DNA of 64,000 nt from Nonomuraea jabiensis. GTDB taxonomy: Bacteria > Actinomycetota > Actinomycetes > Streptosporangiales > Streptosporangiaceae. The notes beneath the pieces are model-generated. The model saw only the letters and a program-made list of their open reading frames with translations, did no database searches and was not told the origin of the DNA. Position numbers and translations under genes: made by a program. Location: NCBI RefSeq assembly GCF_014204795.1, contig NZ_JACHMB010000001.1:8134501-8198500 (forward strand), read 5' to 3'. Shown in pieces: positions 33,221 through 42,865 of the stretch. The stretch's first letter is position 1; the number at the start of each line of letters is the position of its first letter.

Positions 33221-34192
33221 CTACCCGTCTTCTGCCACCACCTCGTCGAGCAGCAGATCGAGCAGCACCGCCCGCCGCTCGGTGTCGTCGGCGATCGCGA
33301 CGAACACGATGCTCCAGCCCAGGTCGGGCAGCCGGGCCTGCATGGCCCGCAGCCCCCGCCAGCCGCCCCCATGCCGATAGACGCGGTGCCCGGCGTGTGA
33401 GCGGACGCCGATGCCCCAGGCGTAGTCGATCGGCGTCCCGTCATCGAGGCGGCCCGGGGTGTGCAGGAGGGGGGAGATGCCGAGCTCATCGGCGTTGAGC
33501 GCTTGGCTCCATCGCAGCAGGTCACCGGCGGTGGTCCACACGCCACCGTCGCCCAGGGACAGCGGCGCCGGGTGCTCAGGGGTCAGCGGCGCCGCGCCGG
33601 GAGGCGCGGGGGCGGGCCCGGACCAGTAGAACGTGTCGTCCATCGACAGCGGGGCGAACAGCCGGTCCCGCGCGAGATCCGGAACCGGCCGGCCGGCCGC
33701 TCGTGCCGCCGCAGCGGCGAGGCAGACATATCCCGCGTTCGAATAGGCGTGACCGCCGCCCGGCCTGCCACGGAGAGCGGGAAACCGGGCGAGGGCCTGG
33801 AGGACGCCTTCGCTGGTCCGGTCGGCATCTCCGGCCAGGACGGCGTCGATGTCACGGTCGGCGGGCAGCGCCGCGGTGTGATGGAGAAGCTGGCGGACCC
33901 GGATGCCGTCGGCCCACGCAGGCAGCTGGGGCAGCCAGCGCGACAGAGCGGACTCAAGGTCCAGCGCACCCTCCTGGACCAGCGATGCCACGCACGCGGC
34001 GGTGATTTGTTTGGAGAGGGAGGCCGCGTAGATGGGCGTGGTGGCGGACAGCGTCGCGCTCCTCGCCGTCAGCCCCTGCGCGTGAAAAGCCGGCGCGTTG
34101 TCGTGTTGCTGCAGCCCGACGACGAGCGGCTCGTCATCCCGGTATCCGGCTTCGGCGACGATGGCTTTCATTCGCGTCCCAAGATGCGGCAC
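33221..34192 (-). CDS. Serine beta-lactamase-like hydrolase
   Basis: 323 aa. The nucleophile motif is SLSK (IYAASLSKQITAACV), YSN occurs in HAYSNAGYV, and HGG in VYRHGGGWRG, so all three class C boxes are present and activity is likely. No signal peptide; probably an esterase or D-aminopeptidase-like enzyme in the cytoplasm. GTG 34192 is used, with ATG 34171 seven codons later as an alternative. It is separated by 30 bp from the MFS gene and by 49 bp from the GNAT gene in the same direction. Confidence 0.85.
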   Translation of the reverse strand: MPHLGTRMKAIVAEAGYRDDEPLVVGLQQHDNAPAFHAQGLTARSATLSATTPIYAASLSKQITAACVASLVQEGALDLESALSRWLPQLPAWADGIRVRQLLHHTAALPADRDIDAVLAGDADRTSEGVLQALARFPALRGRPGGGHAYSNAGYVCLAAAAARAAGRPVPDLARDRLFAPLSMDDTFYWSGPAPAPPGAAPLTPEHPAPLSLGDGGVWTTAGDLLRWSQALNADELGISPLLHTPGRLDDGTPIDYAWGIGVRSHAGHRVYRHGGGWRGLRAMQARLPDLGWSIVFVAIADDTERRAVLLDLLLDEVVAEDG

Positions 34193-34222
34193 GAAGCCAT
34201 CCTCGCAGGGCCTGACAGACCG

Positions 34223-35398
34223 TCAGCGGGGCCTGGTGAGCGACCACGAAGCCGCCGCCATGAGGAGGGCGGTCAGACCGCCGCAGATCATCGCCGTGGA
34301 GACCGAGAAGGCGTCCACGACCTGACCGCCGGCCAGCGCCCCGAGGGCGAACGTCGCCTGGAAGGAGGAGGTGAAGACGACCGTGGCGGCCTCCGGCGTC
34401 CCGGGGGCGGCGTTCATGAACCAGGCCTGGGAGCAGACCGGAACGCCCCCGTAGGCCAGTCCCCACACCACCACCAGCACGACGGCGCCGGCGGTGGTGG
34501 TGCCGGCGGCGGGCAGCAGGAGCGTGGTGAGGGCGATCAGGCCGCCGCAGGCCAGGAAGGCCGCTCGCGGGGCGGTCGCGACCGCCTTGCTCGCCAGGAA
34601 GTTCCCGGCCGTCCCGGCGATGCCGTACGCCAGGAGCGTGGCGCTGACGGCGGCCGGGTCCAGATGGGTGACGTTCTGGAGGAAGGGGGTCACGTAGGTG
34701 TAGGTGCCGAAGTGCGCCAGGACGATGAGGAACGTGGCCAGCAGGGCGATCCTGGTGCCCCGTCCGCGCAGGAGGCCGAGCAGGACGCGGCCGCTGGTGA
34801 CCTCGTCGGCGGGGAGCGGCGGCAGCAGCATCAGCAGGGCGATCAGTACGAGGACCGACAGCGCGGCCAGGACGAGGAAGGCGGTTCGCCAGCCGGCGAG
34901 GTGGCCGATGAAGGTGCCGGCCGGCACGCCGAGCACCGAGCCCAGGGGGACGGCGGAGAAGATCAGCGCGGTGGCGGTGCCGGCCGAGCGCGGCGGCACG
35001 AGGCGGGCGGACAGCCCGGCCCCGATGGACCAGAAGCCGCCGATGGTGAGGCCGACCAGCACCCTGGAGACCAGCATGATCCAGTACGAGGTCGCCACCG
35101 CCGCCAGGACGTCGGCGACAGCCAGCACCGCCATGAGCGCGCACAGCATCACCCGGCGGTCCAGGCGGGCGGTGGCGAGCGTGACGGCGGGCGCGGCGAC
35201 GGCGGCGACGATGCCGGGCAGGGTCATGGTCAGCCCGGTGGTGCCGTCGGAGATGCCGAACTCGGCGCCGATGTCGGTCAGCAGGCCGATGGGCAGGATC
35301 TCGCTGGTGACGATGGCGAAGATGCCCAGCGTGAGCGAGGTGACCGCCAGCCAGCTGATGAGCGGTGGGCGTGGCCGGGCTTGGATGATCGTGGACAT
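34223..35398 (-). CDS. MFS drug-efflux-type transporter
   Basis: 391 aa with 12 predicted membrane helices. It opens with ISWLAVTSLTLGIFAIVTSE and has the DHA1-type motif C region GFWSIGAGLSARLVPPR. This resembles the Cmr/AraJ/YdhP sugar or drug efflux group. Proton-driven export of a small molecule is expected. The TetR gene further upstream on the same strand is a plausible regulator, though a membrane gene lies between. Confidence 0.85.
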   Translation of the reverse strand: MSTIIQARPRPPLISWLAVTSLTLGIFAIVTSEILPIGLLTDIGAEFGISDGTTGLTMTLPGIVAAVAAPAVTLATARLDRRVMLCALMAVLAVADVLAAVATSYWIMLVSRVLVGLTIGGFWSIGAGLSARLVPPRSAGTATALIFSAVPLGSVLGVPAGTFIGHLAGWRTAFLVLAALSVLVLIALLMLLPPLPADEVTSGRVLLGLLRGRGTRIALLATFLIVLAHFGTYTYVTPFLQNVTHLDPAAVSATLLAYGIAGTAGNFLASKAVATAPRAAFLACGGLIALTTLLLPAAGTTTAGAVVLVVVWGLAYGGVPVCSQAWFMNAAPGTPEAATVVFTSSFQATFALGALAGGQVVDAFSVSTAMICGGLTALLMAAASWSLTRPR

Positions 35399-35472
35399 GG
35401 TTCCGTTCGGGTTGGGACCGTGGGGTTGAGGAACCAGCCAAGCAGCGGGGGTAGGGCGGATACCGGCAGGTT

Positions 35473-36120
35473 TCAGACCACACCATGCCGTGACGACATC
35501 GGCGCCACGTGCTGAAGCGCCACGTGCTGAAGGCGCCGTCGCCGGAAGTAGTGCGCGGTCAGGAGGCCGAGCAGCGGGCCCCAGGCGGCCAGCGGCGCGT
35601 ACGTGACCCAGAAGGCGACGGCCTGCCAGCCGTGCACGACCAAGCCGGCGGGGCTCCCGTTGATCATCCGGCCGAAGGCGAACATGACCAGCGCGAACGG
35701 GAAGACCAGCAACACCGCCGCGCCCAGACCGGCCGGGACGACGGCCGCCAGGACCGGCACCGGGCGCCCGCCCAGCCCGGGGATCCAGCGCGGCCACACC
35801 TCGCCCCACTGGGCGACCAGCCCGACGGTGAGGAATGCCACCGCCTCGCTGACCACGCTGAGCGTGACGATGTACCACCATTCGCCGTCGACCAACACCG
35901 GCCCGTGGCCGGGCGGGGGCGCCCCGCCGTACTCCAGCAGCGGCGCGCCGAAGATGAAGGCCGCGATCCGCCAGATGCCGGAGGGCAGCGGGGTCAAGGT
36001 GGTGGCGTAGGCGGCCCACACGGCCCAGCGGGGCACGCCCGCCGCCGTCCGGCCGTGCAGCTTCGCCAGGATGGCCGGAAGCCGTCCCGTCCGTGGTGTT
36101 TCGCCGAGGGTGGTGGTCAT
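35473..36120 (-). CDS. Multi-spanning membrane protein of unknown function
   Basis: 215 aa, about five membrane helices, starting VPRWAVWAAYATTLTPLPSG after a 30-residue cytoplasmic tail. WPRWIPGLGGRPVP and FAFGRMINGSP are conserved-looking loops. The ATG at 36120 has GGAGG seven bases upstream, so the longer reading is rejected. The C-terminus ends in a recent 15-bp duplication (LQHVALQHVA). I do not recognise a family with confidence. Confidence 0.65.
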   Translation of the reverse strand: MTTTLGETPRTGRLPAILAKLHGRTAAGVPRWAVWAAYATTLTPLPSGIWRIAAFIFGAPLLEYGGAPPPGHGPVLVDGEWWYIVTLSVVSEAVAFLTVGLVAQWGEVWPRWIPGLGGRPVPVLAAVVPAGLGAAVLLVFPFALVMFAFGRMINGSPAGLVVHGWQAVAFWVTYAPLAAWGPLLGLLTAHYFRRRRLQHVALQHVAPMSSRHGVV

Positions 36121-36313
36121 GCGGGGGCCTCCGATCAGGCAGGTGGTGTGTTCGCCGGGCGCGTTCCGATGCTCGCGGCTGCGGCGTCCGCGGGCATCCC
36201 CCACGCGGGGGATCCGCGTGAGCCACCTGTGCCGGACGGCGCGCACGAGGAGAGGACCCCGCGCGTCGTCATGGACTACGGCGACGTCCGGCCCGTCCTG
36301 GGGAAGGCCGCCA

Positions 36314-36946
36314 TCAGAAGTCGATCTGTCGCGAAGCCGGGGACGAGTCGAGGATGTGGTGCGACCGGGCGGAGGGGGCCGGCAGTTCGTCGTCCGCCGG
36401 CCGCAGGCTCGACAGCAGCAGCGCCAGGTAGCGGCGCAGATCGTCGCATCCGGGGTCGCCCGGATGCATGGTGGCCAGCGCCATCACCAGGATGGCGGCC
36501 AGGTCGCGGACGATCAGGTCGCGGCGTACCACGCCCTGCCGCTGGGCCCGGGCCAGCACGACGCCCAGCGGCCCCATGAACCGGGCGGCGATGTCGACGG
36601 TGAACGCCCCCGACATGCGCGCCGCCCGCAGCAGCGCGCGGTGCGCCGCGAGGGTCTCGACCGAGGCGGTCATCGCCTCGGTCAGCGCCCGCCCGGCGTC
36701 GTCGGCGTCGCGGGCGGCCAGGACCAGCGGCTCGACCTCTTCGGCGAAGTACGTCTGGAAGGCCGCCCTGATCACGCCGTCGCGGTCGCCGAACCTGCGG
36801 TAGACGGTGGCGCTGCCGATGCCGGCGTGCCGGGCGATCTCCTCGAGTGACACGTCCGGGCCGTGCTCGCGCAGACTCGCGATGGCGGCCCGGACGATCT
36901 TGTCCGCGTTACGCAGCGCGTCGGCTCGCTGTCGCTGCTCGTGCAC
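36314..36946 (-). CDS. TetR family transcriptional regulator
   Basis: 210 aa. The N-terminal helix-turn-helix is VSLEEIARHAGIGSATVYRRFGDRDGVIRA shortened here to its core IARHAGIGSATVYRRF. The ligand domain is helical. It follows the P450 gene by 32 bp in the same direction and probably represses that operon or the MFS pump. Start GTG 36946 has no strong ribosome-binding site but lies four bases after TAGCGT, so a leaderless mRNA is possible. Confidence 0.85.
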   Translation of the reverse strand: MHEQRQRADALRNADKIVRAAIASLREHGPDVSLEEIARHAGIGSATVYRRFGDRDGVIRAAFQTYFAEEVEPLVLAARDADDAGRALTEAMTASVETLAAHRALLRAARMSGAFTVDIAARFMGPLGVVLARAQRQGVVRRDLIVRDLAAILVMALATMHPGDPGCDDLRRYLALLLSSLRPADDELPAPSARSHHILDSSPASRQIDF

Positions 36947-36978
36947 ACGTGAACGCTAGCAGCCGACGCGCCCCGGGT

Positions 36979-38175
36979 TCACCAGGCGACTTCGAAGCTG
37001 GTCAGCCCGAAGACGATGTGGAAGGAGCGGAACTCGGCGGGGGCGCCGCTCTCGCGCAGGCCGGGGAAGCGGCCGAACAGGGCGGGGAAGGCGATGCGCA
37101 GCTCCATCCTGGCCAGCGGCGCGCCCAGGCAGTGGTGCACGCCGTGGCCGAAGGCGACGTGGCCCATCTCGCCGCGGGTGATGTCGAAGCGGTCGGGATC
37201 GGAGATGAACTTCGGGTCGCGGTTGGCCGAGGGCAGCGCCAGCATCACCAGATCGCCCGCCGGGATGTGCTGTCCCGCGATCTCCACGTCGGTGGTGGTC
37301 ACCTTGGCCACGCCCGAGTGCACGATGCTGAGCCAGCGCAGCAGCTCCTCCACCGTGGCGCCGATCCGCTCGGGCTCCTTCATGAGCAGTTCGAGCTGGT
37401 CGGGGTGGCGCAGCAGGGCCAGCGTGCCGAGCCCGAGCATGTTGGAGGTCGTCTCGTGGCCGGCCAGGAGCAGCAGGCTGGAGATGCCGGCGAGCTCGTC
37501 GAGCGACAGGTCGTCGCCGTGCTCGCGCACCAGCATGCCGAGCATGTCCTCGCCCGGCTCGGCCTTGGCCCGGGCGACCAGCTCGGACATGTAGGCCCGC
37601 GACTCCAGGGAGGCCGCCGTGCGCTCCTCGGCGGGCCTGGAGATGTCGAGCAGCGTGTTGGTACGCCGCTGGAAGTCCTCGCGGTGCTCGTACGGGACGC
37701 CGAGCAGCTCGCAGATCACCAGCGAGGGGATGGGCAGCGCGAACGTCTTGATCAGGTCGACGGGCGAGCCCGCGCGCTCCATCGCGTCGAGGTGGTCGTT
37801 GACGATGTCGTGGATGCGGGGCTCCAGCCGGCGCATGCGGCGCATCGTGAACTCCGGCGTCAGCATCCTGCGCAGCCGGGTGTGCTCGGGCGGGTCGAAC
37901 AGCAGCAGGTTACCCGCCTGCATCTTCGCGACCTGCTCGGGGCTCAGGCCCTGCATGCCGGGGGCCGGGAGGTGCTGCGGGCGCCTGTTGCTGAACCGCT
38001 CGGCGTCTCCGAGGATCTCCTTGACGTCGGCGAAGCGGGTGACGAGCCAGGCTTCGAGCCCGAACGGCGTGGGCACCCGTTCGATGCCGGCGCCGTCGCG
38101 CAACTTCGCGAGCTCGGGAACGGGGTCGAACGCGGTGCGCCGCATGTGCAGGGGCAGAGTCACAGGATCGCTCAT
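36979..38175 (-). CDS. Cytochrome P450
   Basis: 398 aa bacterial class I P450, monooxygenase needing ferredoxin partners not found nearby. LLLLAGHETTSN is the I-helix oxygen-binding motif, EELLRWLS gives the ExxR region, and FGHGVHHCLG (from residue 342) holds the haem-thiolate Cys349. It looks complete and is closest by eye to CYP105-like actinobacterial enzymes. AGGAG lies five bases before ATG 38175. It is followed by a TetR gene in the same direction. Confidence 0.94.
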   Translation of the reverse strand: MSDPVTLPLHMRRTAFDPVPELAKLRDGAGIERVPTPFGLEAWLVTRFADVKEILGDAERFSNRRPQHLPAPGMQGLSPEQVAKMQAGNLLLFDPPEHTRLRRMLTPEFTMRRMRRLEPRIHDIVNDHLDAMERAGSPVDLIKTFALPIPSLVICELLGVPYEHREDFQRRTNTLLDISRPAEERTAASLESRAYMSELVARAKAEPGEDMLGMLVREHGDDLSLDELAGISSLLLLAGHETTSNMLGLGTLALLRHPDQLELLMKEPERIGATVEELLRWLSIVHSGVAKVTTTDVEIAGQHIPAGDLVMLALPSANRDPKFISDPDRFDITRGEMGHVAFGHGVHHCLGAPLARMELRIAFPALFGRFPGLRESGAPAEFRSFHIVFGLTSFEVAW

Positions 38176-38387
38176 GTCATCTCCTGGAGAGGCCAGATGT
38201 GCCGGAAACGCCCTTCAAAAACGAGAGTAGTCCATCACTTGGTGGCGTGAGCGGCGCACGTCCTTCCGCTCTCAGCGATCGTGCGGGCCGCCCGGCGTCG
38301 GGGCCGGTGGCGCGGACGACGGCCTGATAGCCGTAGTCCTCGGTGCGGCGGTGCAGCCTCCAAAGGAGAGGCAGACGGTTGCCGCCG

Positions 38388-40499
38388 TCATCCGGGTGCG
38401 CGGAGCAGCCGGACGGCGTCGGCGATGACCACGCCGTTCGCGTCGTCGCTCAGCTCCACCCTGCCCACCCCCTCGCTGATGCGGTACGTGCCGAGCGAGA
38501 CCCAGGAGCCGCCGCGCGGCTCCGTCGCTCCGCTCCTTCGCTGATCGACGCGCACGAGCGTGGTCCCGCCGGCGTGACGGACCGTGAAGGGCGCGTTGCT
38601 CGCGCGGTTCGTGTGCGCGGTGTACGAGACCTGTACCTCGTAGTTCCCGGTGAGCGGGACGATCGGCCGCCACCGGACGACGCGTTGGCCCGTGCCGGCG
38701 GGGGCGTAGTGGTAGTTGCCGCCCCGGTAGCCGGGCACGCTCGAGCCGGCCGACCAGGTGCCGCTGATGATCTCGTAGCCGAGTTCGTCGTTGTCGACGA
38801 CCGCCTCTTCCCGTACGTCGGGTTGGGAGGGCGCGTCGATCAGGCTCAGCGTGTCGAGCGAGACCAGCCTGCCGCCGCCGCGGCCCACCCCGGAAGCGGT
38901 GAACCGGAGCTTGTGCGAGCCGGCCGTCAGGTCGAGGCTGCCGAGTTGCGCGACGTCGTAGCCGTCGGCCCGGTCGGCGGTGGTGTCCACCAGGGCGGCC
39001 CGGGGTTTGACGCCGTCGATCGAGACGGTGACCAGACCTCCGTCGGCGGTACGGAAGTAGCGCAGCAGCAGCTCGTAGGTTCCCGGTGCCGGGACGTTCA
39101 CGGTGTACTCGAAGTACGTGCCGGTCTGGGCAGTGGTGAACACCACCCGCTTCCCGCCGCGGGCCACGGGATCCTGGGCGACGGACATGGTGCCGCCGGA
39201 CGTGGCGGCGCCGGTGGTGAGGTCGATGAGACGTTCGGCGTAGCCGGGGCCGGTGGCCAGGCTGTCCCGGCCGCCGCTCAGCCATTCGAGCGAGAACCGG
39301 CTCATGACCACGCGGCGGGGGAAGCTCGGGTCGTCGCCGTCACGGCCGTACAGGAGCAGGATCCTGCCGTCGGGGAGCCGGCCGAGCTCGGAGTAGTACG
39401 ACCGCCCCTCGTTGATCACCCGGCTGTAGCGGAACGAGTGCGCGTCGTCGTAGCTGATCGACACGGTCAGGTTGGTACGGACGGGGGAGTCGGGGCGGCT
39501 GAACAACACCCGGCTCACTTCGGACGTGCCCGGCCCGCCCGTGTAGCGCAGCAGGCTGGCGTCCACGGCGTTGAACGTGCCGGTGGCCCCGTCGAGTCGC
39601 GGCGGCGACCAGCTGAGCCCGCGATCGGCGCTGACCGACACGATCCGCTGCCGGTTGCCGCCCGCCGCGGCCCGGCCGTTGAGCAGCACCGTGCCGTCGG
39701 ACCTCTGGATCAGCCTGGCCTCGTTGATGGGATAGGCGGCGGAGACCGGCACCTCCCCGGTGGCGTGCCAGGTCCGGCCGTGGTCGTCGCTGTAGATCGA
39801 CGCCACGCCGTAGCGGCGTTCGTCGACGGTGTTGCCGGTGACCTCGCGGCGGTGGGCGCAGTTGAGCAGCAGCCGGCCGTTGTCCAGCTGGATGCCGTGT
39901 CCGGGGCCGGGGCCGTGCAGCGTCCATCCGTACGGGAACCGGTCGAACAGGCCCGACATGTCGCGCGGCGCGCTCCACGTGAGACCGCCGTCCTCGCTGG
40001 AGATCATGAAGAGGTCGCCCCTGTCGCCGGAGCAGCCGGTGTTCTCCGGCAGCCGGGTGGAGAGCATGTAGAACAGGAAGATGCCGCCGGTGAGCCGGTC
40101 GACCACGAAGGCCGGGTTCCCCCACGACTGGCCTCCGACGGAGGCGACCAGCGTTCGGGCCGGCTCCCAGGTGTCGCCGCCGTCGGGGCTACGGCGTACG
40201 AGCAGGTCTCGCGGGCCCGCGTCGCAAACCTCGTGGCGGCCTTCCGTGACGACCAGGACGGCGCCGTCCGGCAGCACGGCCAGCCCGTGGACGTGGTAGC
40301 TCTCCAGCGGGTCCACGGTGTTGTCCCACAGCGTCGTCTCGTCGAAGGCCGTGTCGCCGGACGGTGTCGCCGAACGCCGGGACGTCGTCGCGTCCGCGGG
40401 TAAGGCGGGGCCGAGTGCGGCGGTCAACGAGGCCGCGGCGATTCCGAGGCCGAAGGCTCTGCGCCCGATCAGGGGACGGCGGGGATCTGGCTGGGGCAT
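38388..40499 (-). CDS. Secreted sialidase-like protein with golvesin-type C-terminal domain
   Basis: 703 aa. A twin-arginine signal (IGRRAFGLGIAAASL) predicts Tat export. Residues 50-370 form a sialidase propeller with Asp-box motifs SPDGGDTWEP, SEDGGLTWSAP, SDDHGRTWHA and SADRGLSWSPP. Next comes a carbohydrate-binding-like beta domain (TYELLLRYFRTADGG). The last 140 residues (DNDELGYEIISGTWS, NYHYAPAGTG, FTVRHAGGTT, VIADAVRLL) match golvesin C-terminal-like domains. It probably trims extracellular glycans. GGAGG lies six bases before ATG 40499. True sialic-acid specificity is not shown. Confidence 0.85.
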   Translation of the reverse strand: MPQPDPRRPLIGRRAFGLGIAAASLTAALGPALPADATTSRRSATPSGDTAFDETTLWDNTVDPLESYHVHGLAVLPDGAVLVVTEGRHEVCDAGPRDLLVRRSPDGGDTWEPARTLVASVGGQSWGNPAFVVDRLTGGIFLFYMLSTRLPENTGCSGDRGDLFMISSEDGGLTWSAPRDMSGLFDRFPYGWTLHGPGPGHGIQLDNGRLLLNCAHRREVTGNTVDERRYGVASIYSDDHGRTWHATGEVPVSAAYPINEARLIQRSDGTVLLNGRAAAGGNRQRIVSVSADRGLSWSPPRLDGATGTFNAVDASLLRYTGGPGTSEVSRVLFSRPDSPVRTNLTVSISYDDAHSFRYSRVINEGRSYYSELGRLPDGRILLLYGRDGDDPSFPRRVVMSRFSLEWLSGGRDSLATGPGYAERLIDLTTGAATSGGTMSVAQDPVARGGKRVVFTTAQTGTYFEYTVNVPAPGTYELLLRYFRTADGGLVTVSIDGVKPRAALVDTTADRADGYDVAQLGSLDLTAGSHKLRFTASGVGRGGGRLVSLDTLSLIDAPSQPDVREEAVVDNDELGYEIISGTWSAGSSVPGYRGGNYHYAPAGTGQRVVRWRPIVPLTGNYEVQVSYTAHTNRASNAPFTVRHAGGTTLVRVDQRRSGATEPRGGSWVSLGTYRISEGVGRVELSDDANGVVIADAVRLLRAPG

Positions 40500-40609
40500 G
40501 TGCTGCCTCCGGAGTGGGGGGTGTGGGCAGGGGCGGGCGGCCGAGGTTCGCCGCGCGCCCGCGGAGATCATCTCACCGGGTGGAACGTGAGACGGTCCCT
40601 ATCTGCCGC

Positions 40610-41527
40610 TCAGGGCCGTTCTCCTCCTGCGCCCACCGCGCCCGCCGCCTCCGGGAGCAGAGCCATGGCGGACTTGCGGAACGCCGGCACCAGGCGGTTG
40701 CGGTCGCCGGCCCGGGTCGCCAGCACGACGTGACTCGGCTCGACGCCCTCCAGGGGGATCGAGATGAGGTCCGGGCGGAGGTTGACGAAGATCGGGCCGG
40801 CCGCGATCCCGACCGCCTCCCCGGCGGCGATCGGCTCGAACTTGTCCTCGATGCTGGTGATGAGCGGGCCGTCGGGGGCCGGGCGGCCGTCGGGCCTGGG
40901 ATCGATGCGCCAGTACGCCTCCCAGGCCGGGTCCGGGTCGGCCAGCCGGGGCAGCGGCTCGTCGGCGATGTCGTCCAGCGTCACGGACTGCCTGCCCGCC
41001 AGGCGGTGGTCGCGCGAGAGCAGCAGCATCCGCGGCTCGTCGTACAGGATCGTCACGTCGAGCCCGTCAGCCGCGAACGGCACCCGGGTCACCACCGCGT
41101 CCACCCGGTAGTCGAGCAGGGCGGGGCGCGGCTCGTTCCAGGCCACGTGTGAGGTGCGTACGTCGGCGTCCGGGTGCAGGCGGCGCAGCTCGCGCACGGC
41201 CGGCGTGATGATGAGGCCCCCCGTGTACCCGATCGTGATCCGGCTGGGCCGGGCGGCGGCGCGGGTCTGCGCCGCCGCCCGGGCGGCCGAGCGCAGCAGC
41301 GTCCTCGCGCGCGGCAGGAAGACCTCGCCCGCCTCGGTGAGCCGCGTGCCCTGCGGGGTACGGTCGAGCAGCCGGACGCCCAGTTGCCGCTCGAGGCCGC
41401 GGATCTGCCGGCTCAGCGACGGCTGGGTGATGTGCAGCGCCTCGGCGGCGCGGCCGAAATGCCGATGCTCGGCCACGGCCGTGAAGTAGCGCACGAGCCG
41501 CAGATCGAGATCGGGCGAGTCGGGCAT
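40610..41527 (-). CDS. LysR family transcriptional regulator
   Basis: 305 aa. Winged helix near the N-terminus (HFGRAAEALHITQPSLSRQI, GLERQLGVRLLDRT) and a periplasmic-binding-like effector domain. It is divergent from an SDR gene, with 114 bp between the two starts. This is the classic arrangement for a LysR activator controlling its neighbour. Effector unknown. Confidence 0.92.
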   Translation of the reverse strand: MPDSPDLDLRLVRYFTAVAEHRHFGRAAEALHITQPSLSRQIRGLERQLGVRLLDRTPQGTRLTEAGEVFLPRARTLLRSAARAAAQTRAAARPSRITIGYTGGLIITPAVRELRRLHPDADVRTSHVAWNEPRPALLDYRVDAVVTRVPFAADGLDVTILYDEPRMLLLSRDHRLAGRQSVTLDDIADEPLPRLADPDPAWEAYWRIDPRPDGRPAPDGPLITSIEDKFEPIAAGEAVGIAAGPIFVNLRPDLISIPLEGVEPSHVVLATRAGDRNRLVPAFRKSAMALLPEAAGAVGAGGERP

Positions 41528-41641
41528 AACGGCAGCCTACTGCGGTGATGCCCGAAACGTATCGCCCGATGAGGAACAGGCTTTGGACGCCGTACGGCAC
41601 CGGCTCCGACGATGGGAACACCGCTGAAGAAGGAGATCATC

Positions 41642-42526
41642 ATGCGTGTTTTCGTCACCGGCGCCACGGGCTTCGTGGGTTCGGCCGTCGTTCGTGAGCT
41701 CATCGAGGCCGGGCACCAGGTGGCCGGGCTGGCCCGTACGGACGGGGCCGCCGCCGCGTTGCGGGCCGCGGGAGCCGAGCCCCACCCCGGCTCCCTCGAC
41801 GACCTCGCCGGCCTGCGCGACGGGGCCGCCGCCGCGGACGGCGTCATTCACCTGGCCTTCGTGCACGACTTCGCGAACTTCGAGGCCGCCAACCAGACCG
41901 ATCGGCGGGCCATCACGGCGCTCGGCGAGGCGCTGGCGGGGTCCGGCCGGCCGTTCGTGATCACCTCGGGCACCGGCCTGCTCCCGCCCGGCCGCGTTGG
42001 CACCGAGGAGGACGAGCCGGGGACGCATTCGCCCAGGGGGGCCGCCGAGCAGGTGGCGCTGTCGTTCGTGGCCCGCGGGGTGCGGGTCTCGGTGGTGCGG
42101 CTGCCGCTGGTGCATGGGGAGGGCGACCCGGGGTTCATCGCGGCCGCGATCGGCATCGCCCGGGCGAAGGGCGTCTCCGCGTACGTGGGCGACGGCGACC
42201 AGCGCTGGCCGAGCGTGCACCGGCTGGACGCCGCCCGCCTCTACCGGCTGGCCCTGGAGGAGGCGCCCGCCGGTGCGCGGCTGCACGCCGTCGCCGAGGA
42301 GGGCGTGCCGGTACGCGACGTCGCCGGCGTCATCGGGCGCGGGCTCGGCGTGCCGGTGACCGCGATCACCGCGCGGGAGGCGGGCGAGCACTTCGGCTGG
42401 CTGGGCTCCTTCGTCACGCTGGACACGCCGGCCTCCTCCGCCCTGACCCAGAAGCTGCTGGACTGGCGCCCCGACCGGCCCGGGCTCATCGCCGACCTGA
42501 ACGCCGGACACTACTTCAACGGCTGA
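41642..42526 (+). CDS. NAD(P)-dependent SDR/atypical epimerase
   Basis: 294 aa. MRVFVTGATGFVGSAVV is an intact Rossmann loop. No standard YxxxK is seen; instead SPRGAAEQVALSF sits where it should be, so this is an atypical SDR (NmrA/epimerase-like). AGGAG lies six bases before ATG 41642. It is likely the target of the divergent LysR regulator. Confidence 0.85.
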   Translation: MRVFVTGATGFVGSAVVRELIEAGHQVAGLARTDGAAAALRAAGAEPHPGSLDDLAGLRDGAAAADGVIHLAFVHDFANFEAANQTDRRAITALGEALAGSGRPFVITSGTGLLPPGRVGTEEDEPGTHSPRGAAEQVALSFVARGVRVSVVRLPLVHGEGDPGFIAAAIGIARAKGVSAYVGDGDQRWPSVHRLDAARLYRLALEEAPAGARLHAVAEEGVPVRDVAGVIGRGLGVPVTAITAREAGEHFGWLGSFVTLDTPASSALTQKLLDWRPDRPGLIADLNAGHYFNG

Positions 42527-42865
42527 GCCGGCGGCGCGCCTGGAGCTGTGTGGCATTCCACCGGCGCCTGGTCCGAATCCCAGGATCAAACATCCACCGA
42601 GAGGGCGGGAGCGCAAGCATCGGCGGGTCCCGTGGAAGAAGGCGTCCGTGACGCAAAAGCGAATCGTGATCGTGCGATCGTATGCGGGTAACGGGGCCCT
42701 GGCCGCCTGCGATGCTCCAGTGAAACTCCTGACCGACCTTTGGCGCAGGTTCGCGATCGCGCCGCCGGGGCTATTGATCGGCGGTGCTTGTCCGAGGTCG
42801 TGGCCAGGCTGGTCGCGGGGCTTTGGCCGGCAGTGACGGTCATACCCGCCCGTGAGGAGGTCCAC
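42527..42865 (+). other. Region upstream of the amyloid-motif gene pair
   Basis: 339 bp with no gene I can support. A + strand frame enters the next gene from 42740, but only its part from GTG 42866 has a ribosome-binding site (GAGGAGG). This segment must hold the promoter for the effector/STAND pair. No -35/-10 pair is clear by eye. Confidence 0.4.
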
